DNA of 64,000 bases from Exiguobacterium undae DSM 14481 (GCF_000620805.1 NZ_KK211187.1:839957-903956), one strand, 5' to 3'. Counted from the first letter of the stretch, positions 17,188-25,110 are shown. Numbers and translations are program-made. The notes: generated by a model from the sequence alone, not told the origin.

Positions 17188-18372
17188 TCATCGATTCGAT
17201 AGTTCGGTTTGCTGGTGTTTCAATTGTTGCATAAACCGGTTAATCCGGTGGATGGCTTGTTGCAGTTGCTCGATTGAACTGGCGTAGCTTGCGCGGACAT
17301 ATCCTTCGCCGCTGGCGCCAAAGACAGAACCGGGGACAACTGCGACACGTTCTGCAAGCAACAGCTGTTCCGCGAACTCCTCGCTCGTCAAACCGGTTCC
17401 GCCGATATACGGGAAGGCATAAAAAGCACCACCCGGTGAATGCGTCGGCAGACCGGCGTCATTCAGTGCCTTGACGAAATAGTTCCGTCGCTGGCGATAA
17501 CTGCGGACCATATCCGGTACCGTCTTGTGCCGGGAGCGCAAGGCTTCGATGCCGGCAAATTGGACGAGGGTTGGTGCACACATCATTCCGTACTGATGGA
17601 CCTTGAGCATCGCTTGACTGATGGCAGCAGGGGCGCAGGTGAAACCAAGCCGCCAGCCGGTCATGGCAAACGCTTTAGAGAAGCCGTTGATGACAATCGT
17701 CCGATCGCGCATATCCGGTAAGGTCGCGAAGCAGGTCGGTTCATCTTCATACGACAGTTCAGCGTAGATTTCGTCGCTGATGACATAAAGATCATGTTTT
17801 TTGGCAATCAACGCGAGATCGGCTAATTGATCCCGTGACATGACGGACCCGGTTGGATTCGACGGGAAACAAAAGATAATGGCTTTTGTCCGTTCCGTGA
17901 TCGCTTCTTCAATCGTCTCCGGTTGGATCGTAAACCCGTTCTCCGCCTGACAGGCAGCCGCAACAGGAATACCGCCAGCAAGTTCGATCAAAGGGGCATA
18001 CGACACGAAGGCGGGTTCAACGACGATGACTTCGTCTCCCGGATTGATCAACGTCCGAAAGGCTAAATCGAGTCCTTCCGAAGCACCGGTCGTGACGATA
18101 ATCTCATCGCTGACCTGATAGTCGATGGAAAACTTCTCCTGCATGTACAAGCGGATTTCCTGACGTAACTCGACGAGTCCGGCGTTGGCGCTGTATGCCG
18201 TGTAACCTTGCTCTAGTGCCGCGAAGCTGGCTTCCCGGACATTCCAAGGTGTGACGAAATCCGGTTCGCCGACACCAAGTGAGATGACGTCTTCCATCGA
18301 ACCGGCCAAATCAAAAAAACGCCGGATGCCAGATGGCGCTAACCGTTCGACACGCTCTGATAACGACTTCAT
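17188..18372 (-). CDS. alaT: PLP-dependent aminotransferase, class I/II (AlaT/YugH type)
   Basis: This 394-residue fold-type I transaminase has the PLP lysine Lys233 in NGFSKAFAMTGWRLGF, NPTG at 172-175, and the cofactor-binding Asp200 and Tyr203 in SDEIYAE. It is probably an alanine or aromatic/aspartate transaminase, converting the amino acid with 2-oxoglutarate. The assignment to AlaT rests on context: it overlaps by 4 nt (ATGA) an Lrp-family gene, the same pair as yugG-yugH in B. subtilis, where the products are known as AlaR and AlaT. The pair is probably controlled by the regulator itself. PatA-like specificity is the main alternative. Confidence 0.8.
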   Translation of the reverse strand: MKSLSERVERLAPSGIRRFFDLAGSMEDVISLGVGEPDFVTPWNVREASFAALEQGYTAYSANAGLVELRQEIRLYMQEKFSIDYQVSDEIIVTTGASEGLDLAFRTLINPGDEVIVVEPAFVSYAPLIELAGGIPVAAACQAENGFTIQPETIEEAITERTKAIIFCFPSNPTGSVMSRDQLADLALIAKKHDLYVISDEIYAELSYEDEPTCFATLPDMRDRTIVINGFSKAFAMTGWRLGFTCAPAAISQAMLKVHQYGMMCAPTLVQFAGIEALRSRHKTVPDMVRSYRQRRNYFVKALNDAGLPTHSPGGAFYAFPYIGGTGLTSEEFAEQLLLAERVAVVPGSVFGASGEGYVRASYASSIEQLQQAIHRINRFMQQLKHQQTELSNR

Positions 18373-18875
18373 GGTGACACCTTCAATCGTTTGTCCTCAT
18401 CATCCTGGCTGAACAAGACACCATCATGTTTGTACGTTTTCAAACGGAAGTGAGTCGTCGTCGAAATGACGGAGTCGAGTGTCGACAGCTTTTCAGAGAC
18501 GAATTGCGACACTTCCTGCAAGGATTTTCCGTCGAGGACGACTTGCAGGTCATAGGCGCCGGACATCAGATACAGCGACGTCACTTCAGGAAAACGATGA
18601 ATCCGCTCCGCGACTTCATCAAAGCCGCGTCCGCGTTTTGGTGTCACTTTGACATCGATAAAGGCCGTCACACCATGATGGGCGTGAATCTTTTGCCAAT
18701 CGATGACGGCTGTGTAGCCGAGCAGGACGCCGTCTTCTTTGAATGCCGCAAGCGACGACAAGACGTCCTCTTCCGTCAGATCCAGCATCTGAGCAGCAAG
18801 GACGTGATCGATCGGTCCATTCTGGGTCAATAATTCAAGTAATTCCAATTGTTTATCTGTATACACGATAATCAC
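18369..18875 (-). CDS. alaR: Lrp/AsnC family transcriptional regulator (AlaR/YugG type)
   Basis: This protein of about 168 residues has an N-terminal winged helix-turn-helix (about 5-55, with DHVLAAQMLDLTEEDVLSSL) and a C-terminal RAM ligand-binding domain (about 75-150). It would sense an amino acid, probably alanine, and control the overlapping aminotransferase gene. The GTG at 18875 overlaps the stop of the upstream glycosyltransferase gene (GTGA); the GTG at 18866 is an equally possible start and gives an N-terminus closer to the family. The gene is in one operon with alaT and the glycosyltransferase gene. Confidence 0.82.
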   Translation of the reverse strand: MIIVYTDKQLELLELLTQNGPIDHVLAAQMLDLTEEDVLSSLAAFKEDGVLLGYTAVIDWQKIHAHHGVTAFIDVKVTPKRGRGFDEVAERIHRFPEVTSLYLMSGAYDLQVVLDGKSLQEVSQFVSEKLSTLDSVISTTTHFRLKTYKHDGVLFSQDDEDKRLKVSP

Positions 18876-19666
18876 TCACTTTCTGTCAAATGGCCGCTGA
18901 ACGTCCGCCGTGTCTCACGGAGACGAGAGCGGCGTTCTTCTTGGACGATATGAAAATTTTTCATGTCCGTCGTCGGCAGTTCATGTTTTTCCACAAGGCG
19001 GTCAAAATAGACGCGACGTGAGGCATCCTGTTTGGCGGATTCATGATTGCCGGACGGATTAAAGGCATACAGGACAGTCGCACGGGCAGGGTGCAGGACG
19101 AGATGATCCTGGCCGACCCGTAAGATCCAGTCCCAATCCCAATAGTTGAAGACCTCTTCATCAAAAAGTCCAAGCTCTTCGTGCAAGGATTTCCGGTAAA
19201 TGGAACCGGACGGGATATACGTCGAGTCTTCCTTCATGCCTTCGCGGTCATACGGATAGGCGAAGGGTTCCGTCGTCCGGACGACACGGTGATCCTGTTG
19301 CCAGTCATAAGTGAACAGTTCAGCGTCGGCATAGGACAAGTCGGCACCGGCTTCCAAGTCGCCGACGACTTCCTCGATATGCGAAGGCAACAACAGATCA
19401 TCGTCGTCATGCAGGAGGATGTAACGTCCTTTTGCCAGCGCGACACCATGATTGCGTGCCCGGACATGATGATTTTCCGGAAGATCGACATAGGTGATCG
19501 CCAGCTGTCCGTTAAAGTCAGCGATGACGGATTCGAGCCGGTCGCCGTTGTTATTTAAGATGATGACTTCGAAATCTTGAAAAAATTGTTTTGTCAGTGC
19601 GGTCAAGGCTTCACGCAATTCACGTGGCCGGTTGTATGTCGGAATGATGACTGAGACCGTAGGCAT
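18872..19666 (-). CDS. Family 2 glycosyltransferase
   Basis: This is a 264-residue cytosolic GT-A enzyme. PTVSVIIPTYNRP at the N-terminus is the nucleotide-sugar-binding start, HDDDDLLLPSH near 91-101 is the metal-binding DxD region, and NYWDWDWILRVG near 188-199 is the catalytic ED/WDWDW region. It would add a sugar to an unknown acceptor, perhaps a cell-surface glycan or teichoic acid. There are no membrane helices. AAGGAG lies upstream of the ATG. It is the first gene of a three-gene overlapping operon with alaR and alaT, with which it has no obvious biochemical link and which it does not accompany in Bacillus. Confidence 0.85.
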   Translation of the reverse strand: MPTVSVIIPTYNRPRELREALTALTKQFFQDFEVIILNNNGDRLESVIADFNGQLAITYVDLPENHHVRARNHGVALAKGRYILLHDDDDLLLPSHIEEVVGDLEAGADLSYADAELFTYDWQQDHRVVRTTEPFAYPYDREGMKEDSTYIPSGSIYRKSLHEELGLFDEEVFNYWDWDWILRVGQDHLVLHPARATVLYAFNPSGNHESAKQDASRRVYFDRLVEKHELPTTDMKNFHIVQEERRSRLRETRRTFSGHLTESE

Positions 19667-19685
19667 GGGAGTCGTCTCCTTAGAA

Positions 19686-19717
19686 CAAAGACACCTGTAA
19701 CGTGCAAGGTGTCCTTG
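19686..19717 (-). terminator. Intrinsic terminator after the Nfu N-domain gene
   Basis: On the minus strand GGACACCTTG pairs with AGGTGTCTTT-side bases around a short loop, followed by a TTTGTT tail. It lies just downstream of the 19726 stop. Confidence 0.65.
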
Positions 19718-19725
19718 TGAGATAT

Positions 19726-19965
19726 TTACATATGTTCTTCGATTGTTGGAAGTAAGTCATTCCATTCAGCATCTGCCTCTTTTGTGACGGTGACGAAATC
19801 ACCGTATGCAAAGAGGTTGTCGATACCGTCGATTGTAATGAGGGATGCGAGTAAGGCGTCTTCCGGTGTATCCCCTTTTTTGACACTTGTACTTTTCGCC
19901 CCAAAACGATCTCCGTCGAGGGTGATTTTTACTGAGTTGGGGTTCGGTGTGTAATCAACTTGCAT
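19726..19965 (-). CDS. Nfu/NifU N-terminal domain protein
   Basis: These 79 residues begin with VDYTPNPNSVKITLDGDRF, matching the Nfu N-terminal domain, in which TPNPN(S/A)xK is the signature, and end soon after VTVTKEADAEWNDLLP. The Fe-S-binding CxxC domain of Nfu is absent, so the protein is not itself a cluster carrier; stand-alone copies in Bacilli are of uncertain role. AAGGAG before the ATG at 19965 fixes the start; the longer frame to 20001 would overlap the upstream gene. It lies 13 bp after the DUF1871 gene, probably in the same transcript. Confidence 0.8.
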   Translation of the reverse strand: MQVDYTPNPNSVKITLDGDRFGAKSTSVKKGDTPEDALLASLITIDGIDNLFAYGDFVTVTKEADAEWNDLLPTIEEHM

Positions 19966-19978
19966 AATAAGTCTCCTT

Positions 19979-20212
19979 TCAAAGTTCACACGAATCTTCA
20001 CATAAAAGTAAGTTCGTTGCGAGTAAAGTTAATTCCTGCTGATCGGGTTGTTCACCAAACGATTCTTCAAACACAGACCCGATCGCTGTGGCAAGTGGGC
20101 TTACTTGATCATGAATCGTCAATAGCACTAGTATAGCAGACATTTCGGTCGGATAATTTCCTTGTCCTAGGTGAAATGGATCATATTTTTTTAAGAGTTC
20201 TTCTGACCTCAT
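19979..20212 (-). CDS. yugE: DUF1871 protein (YugE-like)
   Basis: The 77 residues carry KYDPFHLGQGNYPTE, then a helix with AxxxxLLTIHD, and FEESFGEQPDQQEL, a pattern I recognise from DUF1871 (YugE of Bacillus). The fold is expected to be a small helical bundle; the function is unknown. In B. subtilis yugE lies close to yugG and yugH, and here it lies close to alaR and alaT, which supports the call. It is the first gene of a minus-strand unit and is divergent from the nrd operon. Confidence 0.7.
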   Translation of the reverse strand: MRSEELLKKYDPFHLGQGNYPTEMSAILVLLTIHDQVSPLATAIGSVFEESFGEQPDQQELTLLATNLLLCEDSCEL

Positions 20213-20323
20213 AATCGATTAAACTCCTTATCTCAATATATCTCAAAAGGCGGTGGTCAGCCTTTTTGAATTTGTTTGACCTGATTTTCAATGCAAGGGG
20301 TTATTTTTTGGTCATTCAGTGAT

Positions 20324-20416
20324 AACCTATATCTTGTAGATAAATAGGTTTAGAAATGCCTAAAACGTCTATATATAGAGTGATGATTAAATTACTCTTC
20401 CTATATGTAGGGCGTC
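20324..20416 (+). promoter_or_regulatory. Array of three NrdR-box-like sites before nrdE
   Basis: Three AT-rich near-palindromes fit the NrdR core CWATATNTWG: CTATATCTTG (core C at 20327), CTATATATAG (20369) and CTATATGTAG (20401). The spacings are 42 and 32 bp, four and three helical turns; about 31-32 bp is typical for paired NrdR boxes. NrdR is the ATP/dATP-sensing repressor of ribonucleotide reductase genes. Confidence 0.55.
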
Positions 20417-20422
20417 TTTTTT
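20365..20422 (+). terminator. Terminator-like hairpin in the nrd leader
   Basis: ACGTCTATATATAGAGTGAT can fold with ATTACTCTTCCTATATGTAG plus GGCGT, leaving a small bulge, and is followed by T7. It may be an attenuator, or just a result of pairing between NrdR palindromes. Confidence 0.45.
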
Positions 20423-20487
20423 TAGTTTAGCGCATTTTTTGAAACAACGGAACCTATTTTAAAGTTAGAGAATGGGAGTGGTTCATA

Positions 20488-22755
20488 GTGGCATCTCCAC
20501 TGAATACAGCACGCATCTATCAAGGTGCAATGACAATAGAGGATGTATATACGGTGATCCGTCAGATTACGGCATCATATTCGGAGCTGGACGTCGAGCG
20601 TTACACAGAACGGGCGATTCGGGCACTCGAAGGGAAGACGTTACAAGCGGATCAAGTCTATGAACTGTTAACCATGCATGCACTTGATATGTTAAAAGCA
20701 GAAGAACCGAACTGGACGTTTGTTGCGACAGCCACTTACCTCAACCGGTTATATCTTGAAGCGAGCGAAAACCGCGGATATCCAGCGGATGAACGTTACG
20801 GCTCACTTTACACATTGATTGAAAAATTGACGGAGATCGGCATCTTCACACCGCATCTCTTAGACACGTATACAAAAGAAGAAGTCGAGGAACTGGCGGC
20901 ATCGATCGATCCGTCACGTGACCATCTGTTCACGTACATCGGACTTCGGACATTATCAGACCGTTACTTAGCGCGCGATCACGTCAAGAAATTGTACGAA
21001 CTGCCGCAGGAGCGTTTCATGATCATCGCGATGACGTTGATGCAGACAGAACCAAAAGACCGCCGGATCGATCTCGTCAAAGAATCGTACTGGGCGCTTT
21101 CGAACCTGTATATGACGGTTGCGACACCGACATTGTCGAATGCCGGTAAATCGTACGGTCAACTCTCGTCATGTTTCATCGATACGGTCGATGACTCACT
21201 ACGGGGCATCTATGACTCGAATACGGATGTCGCGACCTTGTCAAAAGGCGGCGGCGGAATCGGTGTCTATATGGGAAAAATCCGTTCGCGCGGATCAGAC
21301 ATCAAAGGATTCAAGGGTGTATCAAGCGGTGTCATTCCTTGGATGAAGCAGTTGAACAATACAGCGGTCAGCGTTGATCAGCTCGGCATGCGTCAAGGAT
21401 CAATCGCCGTTTATCTGGATATCTGGCACAAGGATATCCTCGAATTCCTCGATGCGAAGTTGAATAACGGGGACGAGCGGTTGCGGACACATGATTTATT
21501 CACAGGCGTCAGCTTACCGGATCATTTCATGCGGACCGTCGAAGCACGAGGCGACTGGTATTTGTTTGATCCCCATGAAATCCGGACGGTGATGGGCTTC
21601 AGTCTGGAAGATTCGTTTGATGAAACGGAGCAAGGTGGCAGCTTCACGGAGAAATATGAAGCATGTGTCAATGAACCACGCCTGAGCCGGACGAAAGTAC
21701 CGGCCATCGATCTCGTCAAACGTTACATGCGGTCACAGCTCGAAACCGGTACACCGTACATGTTCTTCCGCGATGCGGTAAACCGCGCCAACCCAAACAA
21801 ACATGCGGGCATGATCTACTCGTCGAACCTCTGTTCAGAAATCATGCAAAACATGAGTCCGACGACAGTGACGGAAGAGTACACGGAAGACGGCAAGATC
21901 ATCATCACCAAGACGCCAGGCGATTTCGTTGTCTGTAATTTGTCTTCGATCGCACTAGCGCGTGCTGTCCGCTCGGATGTCTTGGAACGGTTGATTCCGA
22001 TTCAAATGCGGATGCTCGATAACGTCATCGATCTCAACACGATTGATGTGCCGCAAGCACAGATCACGAACCAGAAATACCGGGCAGTTGGACTCGGAAC
22101 ATTCGGCTGGCATCACCTGCTCGCACTCGAAGGCATCCGCTGGGAATCGGTCGAGGCTGTTCAGTACGCCGATCGTCTCTACGAAAAAATCGCATACTTG
22201 ACGATTGATGCATCGATGCAACTGGCGAAAGAAAAAGGGGCTTACCGTCTCTTTGAAGGATCGGAGTGGCAAACAGGGGAGTACATCGCCCGCCGTCACT
22301 ACAAAACGACTGCTGAACTCGATTGGGATCGCCTGCAAGCCGACATCACGGCATACGGAATGCGAAATGCCTACTTGATGGCAGTCGCACCGAACTCGTC
22401 GACGGCAATCATCGCCGGCAGTACGGCTTCGATTGATCCGATCTACAAAAAAGTTTATGCGGAAGAAAAGAAAAACTATAAGATTCCAGTAACCGTTCCC
22501 GACCTTACGCCGGAGACGAACTGGTTCTATAAATCAGCATTTGAGATTGATCAACTGTGGAGCATCCGTCAAAATGCGTCACGTCAACGCCACATTGACC
22601 AGGCGATCAGTTTTAACCTCTACGTCAAAAACAGTATCAAAGCAAAAGAGTTACTCGAGATGCACATGGAAGCATGGCAGCTTGGGATGAAGACGATTTA
22701 CTATACACGTTCGACGACTGTTGAAATCGATGAATGTGAGTCGTGTTCATCATAA
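20488..22755 (+). CDS. nrdE: Class I ribonucleoside-diphosphate reductase, large (catalytic) subunit
   Basis: This 755-residue subunit reduces NDPs to dNDPs. NLCSEI supplies the active-site Asn-Cys-Glu, SSCF and VCNLSS carry the redox cysteines, SKGGGGIGVYMGKIR is the substrate-loop region, and the C-terminal CESC pair passes electrons from thioredoxin or glutaredoxin. The N-terminus enters the NrdA/E helical domain directly; no ATP-cone is visible, so the dATP activity switch is probably absent, as in class Ib NrdE. The length is above the usual ~700 for NrdE. Start is GTG with GGGAGTGG about 6 nt upstream. It heads an operon with a flavodoxin and the small subunit. Confidence 0.92.
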   Translation: MASPLNTARIYQGAMTIEDVYTVIRQITASYSELDVERYTERAIRALEGKTLQADQVYELLTMHALDMLKAEEPNWTFVATATYLNRLYLEASENRGYPADERYGSLYTLIEKLTEIGIFTPHLLDTYTKEEVEELAASIDPSRDHLFTYIGLRTLSDRYLARDHVKKLYELPQERFMIIAMTLMQTEPKDRRIDLVKESYWALSNLYMTVATPTLSNAGKSYGQLSSCFIDTVDDSLRGIYDSNTDVATLSKGGGGIGVYMGKIRSRGSDIKGFKGVSSGVIPWMKQLNNTAVSVDQLGMRQGSIAVYLDIWHKDILEFLDAKLNNGDERLRTHDLFTGVSLPDHFMRTVEARGDWYLFDPHEIRTVMGFSLEDSFDETEQGGSFTEKYEACVNEPRLSRTKVPAIDLVKRYMRSQLETGTPYMFFRDAVNRANPNKHAGMIYSSNLCSEIMQNMSPTTVTEEYTEDGKIIITKTPGDFVVCNLSSIALARAVRSDVLERLIPIQMRMLDNVIDLNTIDVPQAQITNQKYRAVGLGTFGWHHLLALEGIRWESVEAVQYADRLYEKIAYLTIDASMQLAKEKGAYRLFEGSEWQTGEYIARRHYKTTAELDWDRLQADITAYGMRNAYLMAVAPNSSTAIIAGSTASIDPIYKKVYAEEKKNYKIPVTVPDLTPETNWFYKSAFEIDQLWSIRQNASRQRHIDQAISFNLYVKNSIKAKELLEMHMEAWQLGMKTIYYTRSTTVEIDECESCSS

Positions 22756-22773
22756 GAGAAGGAGGACGATATC

Positions 22774-23262
22774 ATGAAGGCAGCAATCGTATATGCGTCA
22801 ATGAGCGGAAATACAGAGGAGGTTGCGGAACTGATCGCGAAAGCGTGTTCCGACATGCAGGTTGAACCGACGATGATCTTTGCCGATGACGTAACGACGT
22901 ATCAGCTGGTCCCTTATGATATCGTCTATTTTGGTTCGTACACCTGGGGGGACGGTCAATTGCCGGATGAGATGCGGGACTGTCTGAAGCTGGTTTTAAA
23001 AGAAAGTCCGCACAAGATTCCACAGGCTGCCGTTTTTGGGACGGGCGACAAGATGTTCGTCAAATATTGCCGTGCCGTCGATGAGATGGCCTATCATCTC
23101 TCGAAATTTGGTGTCCCACTCGCAGGTGAACTACTCAAAATCGAACAATCCCCACGAAATCGGCCGCATCTGGTCAAGGAGTGGGCACGTCGAACGTTAT
23201 TGCAATTACAGCAAGAGGGAGCCGAACAACATGGAACAACTACAAAAAATCAAACTGCTTGA
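22774..23262 (+). CDS. Flavodoxin
   Basis: This 162-residue FMN electron carrier has VYASMSGNTEEVAELI (phosphate loop, about 6-21), GSYTWGDGQLPDEM (first isoalloxazine loop) and FGTGDKMFVKYC (second loop). This is the long-known flavodoxin pattern and not that of the shorter, divergent NrdI. It lies between the two RNR subunit genes, 18 bp after nrdE and overlapping nrdF by 32 nt. It may therefore act as electron donor for radical generation or maintenance in NrdF, replacing NrdI; this is inference. AGAAGGAGG precedes the ATG. Confidence 0.9.
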   Translation: MKAAIVYASMSGNTEEVAELIAKACSDMQVEPTMIFADDVTTYQLVPYDIVYFGSYTWGDGQLPDEMRDCLKLVLKESPHKIPQAAVFGTGDKMFVKYCRAVDEMAYHLSKFGVPLAGELLKIEQSPRNRPHLVKEWARRTLLQLQQEGAEQHGTTTKNQTA

Positions 23263-24274
23263 TGCCCGTCATCCAAATCGGGCGACCGCGATTATTGGCG
23301 GCGAAACGAGTTCGATCGTCAACTGGAACGATCTTGCCTATCCTCAGTTTTATTCGATCTATAAACAGTTATTATCGAACTTCTGGATTCCGGATGAGAT
23401 CTCGATGTCAAAAGACATGCAACAATGGAATCAATTGAGCGAACGGGAACAGGATGCCTTTAAGCGGATCATCGGTCTGTTATCGATCCTTGATTCCGTC
23501 CAAACCCGTTACATTTTGGAATCGGCGATGTTTACATCAGACGCCTCGATTCATGCGATCCTCGCGATTGTAGCCCAGCAGGAAGTCGTGCATAACCAAT
23601 CGTACAGCTACGTGCTGTCGAGTCTCGTGCCGCTGTCGGAACAAAACCGGATCTTCGACATCGCAAAAGATGACGAGATGGTCATGAAGCGGAATGCTTT
23701 TATTTTAGATCTGTACGAAGATTTCCAAAACGACCGGACGCCGGAAAACTTTGCGAAGTCACTCGTCGCTTCGATTGTTCTTGAAGGGATTAACTTCTAT
23801 TCCGGATTTGCTTTCTTCTATAATTTAGCGCGTCACCAAAAAATGGTCGGTACCTCGACGATGATCAGTTACATCCAACGTGATGAACTGCAACACTCGT
23901 ACTTCATCAGTCAATTGTTGCGTGCCGTTCTGACGGAACATCCATCCATCGACGCCGACGGTTCATTCACGAAGTTCGTCTACGCGACGTTTGAGCGCGC
24001 GGTTGATCTTGAGATTGAGTGGAGTGAATACGTGTTACGTGACTTGGATGGACTTGATGTCAGCGAGATGCGTGACTACGTCAAATACCTGGCTAACAAA
24101 CGTCTTCGTGTCATCGGACTTGACGACCTGTATGAAGGACATGATGAAGACGTCATGCCATGGATCCGGGCGTATTCCGACGACTCGATGAATGCGACGA
24201 AATCCGATTTCTTCGAGCAGAAATCACGGTCGTATGCGAAAGTAACGGACGCGAACGGATTTGACGATTTGTAA
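23231..24274 (+). CDS. nrdF: Class I ribonucleoside-diphosphate reductase, small (radical) subunit
   Basis: This 347-residue ferritin-like subunit houses the dimetal centre and tyrosyl radical. By comparison with E. coli, the ligands are Asp88, Glu118, His121, Glu185, Glu219 and His222, and Tyr125 (four residues after His121) is the radical tyrosine. All are present, so it is not one of the tyrosine-modified or carboxylate-lacking class I variants. The C-terminal FDDL tail would dock on the large subunit. The start at 23231 has AGAGGGAG 8 nt upstream; a longer frame from 23036 only re-reads the flavodoxin gene. The metal (Fe or Mn) cannot be told. Confidence 0.93.
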   Translation: MEQLQKIKLLDARHPNRATAIIGGETSSIVNWNDLAYPQFYSIYKQLLSNFWIPDEISMSKDMQQWNQLSEREQDAFKRIIGLLSILDSVQTRYILESAMFTSDASIHAILAIVAQQEVVHNQSYSYVLSSLVPLSEQNRIFDIAKDDEMVMKRNAFILDLYEDFQNDRTPENFAKSLVASIVLEGINFYSGFAFFYNLARHQKMVGTSTMISYIQRDELQHSYFISQLLRAVLTEHPSIDADGSFTKFVYATFERAVDLEIEWSEYVLRDLDGLDVSEMRDYVKYLANKRLRVIGLDDLYEGHDEDVMPWIRAYSDDSMNATKSDFFEQKSRSYAKVTDANGFDDL

Positions 24275-24329
24275 GTCGTCAACTACTCTTTAAATTTTTA
24301 TTGCTTCAACATGTAATTTCCTTTACGCT

Positions 24330-24457
24330 AGGACAGGTGAGGTCATGCTCGACTCCTGCGGAAAAACAAGCCAATCATGCCCCTGAAAGATGCATTCGCA
24401 TCTGAAGCGTCATGATGGCTTGTCCGCGGAAAGCGAGCAGACCGGACCGGTCCTTTT
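24330..24457. repeat. Dispersed long-hairpin repeat, copy B
   Basis: GCTCGACTCCTGCGGAAAA (24347 on) on the left and CCGCGGAAAGCGAGC (to 24437) on the right match the terminal motifs of copy A at 10270. Inside, ACAAGCC-AATCATG pairs with CATGATGGCTTGT, and AGATGC-ATTC-GCATCT closes the tip. Outside, AGGACAGGTGAGGTC pairs imperfectly with GACCGGACCGGTCCT, followed by T5. It follows nrdF and may serve as its terminator. Confidence 0.7.
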
Positions 24458-24499
24458 TACATGTTTTTTCTCTGTTTTCCTTCATGAAAAGAGTAAGAA

Positions 24500-24532
24500 A
24501 ACAAAAAAAGGGCCGGACTCGAAAAGTCCGGC
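24500..24532 (-). terminator. Orphan minus-strand terminator
   Basis: On the minus strand GCCGGACTTTTCGAGTCCGGC forms a 9-bp GC-rich stem followed by CCTTTTTTTG. There is no T tail on the plus strand. No minus-strand gene lies to its right before yugI. Confidence 0.7.
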
Positions 24533-24612
24533 AGAATCAGGGGGAATACTTGAAGTCTTGCTACTAATTTGTTCCCTTGTAAAATAAAAAATAAACAATT
24601 TGAAAAATATTT

Positions 24613-24641
24613 TTTACCATCCGTAAAAAGTATGTTATTAT
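24613..24641 (+). promoter_or_regulatory. yugI promoter
   Basis: TTTACC (24613-24618) and TATTAT (24636-24641) with a 17-bp AT-rich spacer, 35 bp before the yugI start. Confidence 0.55.
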
Positions 24642-24675
24642 AAGTTGATGAATTTAGTTAGGGAGTGTATAAACT

Positions 24676-25068
24676 ATGGCAAACTTTGAAAAAGACCAAG
24701 TTGTTACTGGTAAAGTAACTGGTATTCAAAACTTTGGTGCTTTCGTAGCACTTGACGAGCAAACACAAGGTCTCGTCCACATCTCAGAAATCTCACACGA
24801 TTACGTAAAAGACATCAACGATTACGTAAAAGTTGGCGATGAAGTAACTGTTAAAGTTCTCGACATCGACGAAGCTAACAAAAAAATGAAGCTTTCGATC
24901 AAAGCAACACAAGAAGCTCCAAAACGCGAAGCACGCGCTAAAGGCCCACGCAAAAACGCTGGCCGTCGCGATGCAGGTCCTGCTTTCAAACAAGAAGAAG
25001 CTCCTGGCTTCAACGTGTTAAAAGGCAAATTGGAAGAATGGATTGAAAAATCAAACTTCCAAAAATAA
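24676..25068 (+). CDS. yugI: S1-domain RNA-binding protein, general stress protein 13 (YugI)
   Basis: The 130 residues comprise one S1 OB-fold (about 5-75, with GKVTGIQNFGAFVAL and GLVHISEIS) and a basic, disordered tail (KREARAKGPRKNAGRRD) ending in a short helix. YugI of Bacillus is a ribosome-associated general stress protein of this form. It would bind RNA or the 30S subunit. Codon usage is strongly biased to GTA, ACT, CTT and CGC, in line with high expression. It starts the conserved run yugI, Fe-alcohol dehydrogenase, pgi. Confidence 0.9.
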   Translation: MANFEKDQVVTGKVTGIQNFGAFVALDEQTQGLVHISEISHDYVKDINDYVKVGDEVTVKVLDIDEANKKMKLSIKATQEAPKREARAKGPRKNAGRRDAGPAFKQEEAPGFNVLKGKLEEWIEKSNFQK

Positions 25069-25077
25069 GTTTTTAAA

Positions 25078-25110
25078 AGGGAATCGACATCGGTCGGTTC
25101 TCTTTTTTTT
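25078..25110 (+). terminator. Intrinsic terminator after yugI
   Basis: AGGGAATCGAC pairs with GTCGGTTCTCT around ATCG, followed by T8. Confidence 0.85.

Larger units (their letters stand above)
20213..20487. other. Regulatory region between yugE and the nrd operon
   Basis: No gene fits here. AAAAGGC-N8-GCCTTTT (near 20245-20268) forms a hairpin with T runs on both strands. Downstream come NrdR-like boxes and a hairpin ending in T7 at 20416-20422. The nrd promoter is not certain; TTGACC near 20268 with a weak -10 is one option. Confidence 0.5.
24275..24675. other. Non-coding region between nrdF and yugI
   Basis: These 401 bases hold hairpin repeat copy B, an isolated minus-strand terminator and the yugI promoter. 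A 65-codon frame at 24390-24587 crosses the repeat and the terminator and is not considered a gene. Confidence 0.7.

Noticed and set aside
23036-23230. Upstream extension of nrdF
   Set aside because: It re-reads the flavodoxin gene in another frame; the ATG at 23231 has a good ribosome site and the expected N-terminus.
24390-24587. 65-codon frame between nrdF and yugI
   Set aside because: It runs through repeat copy B and the minus-strand terminator and has no ribosome site.
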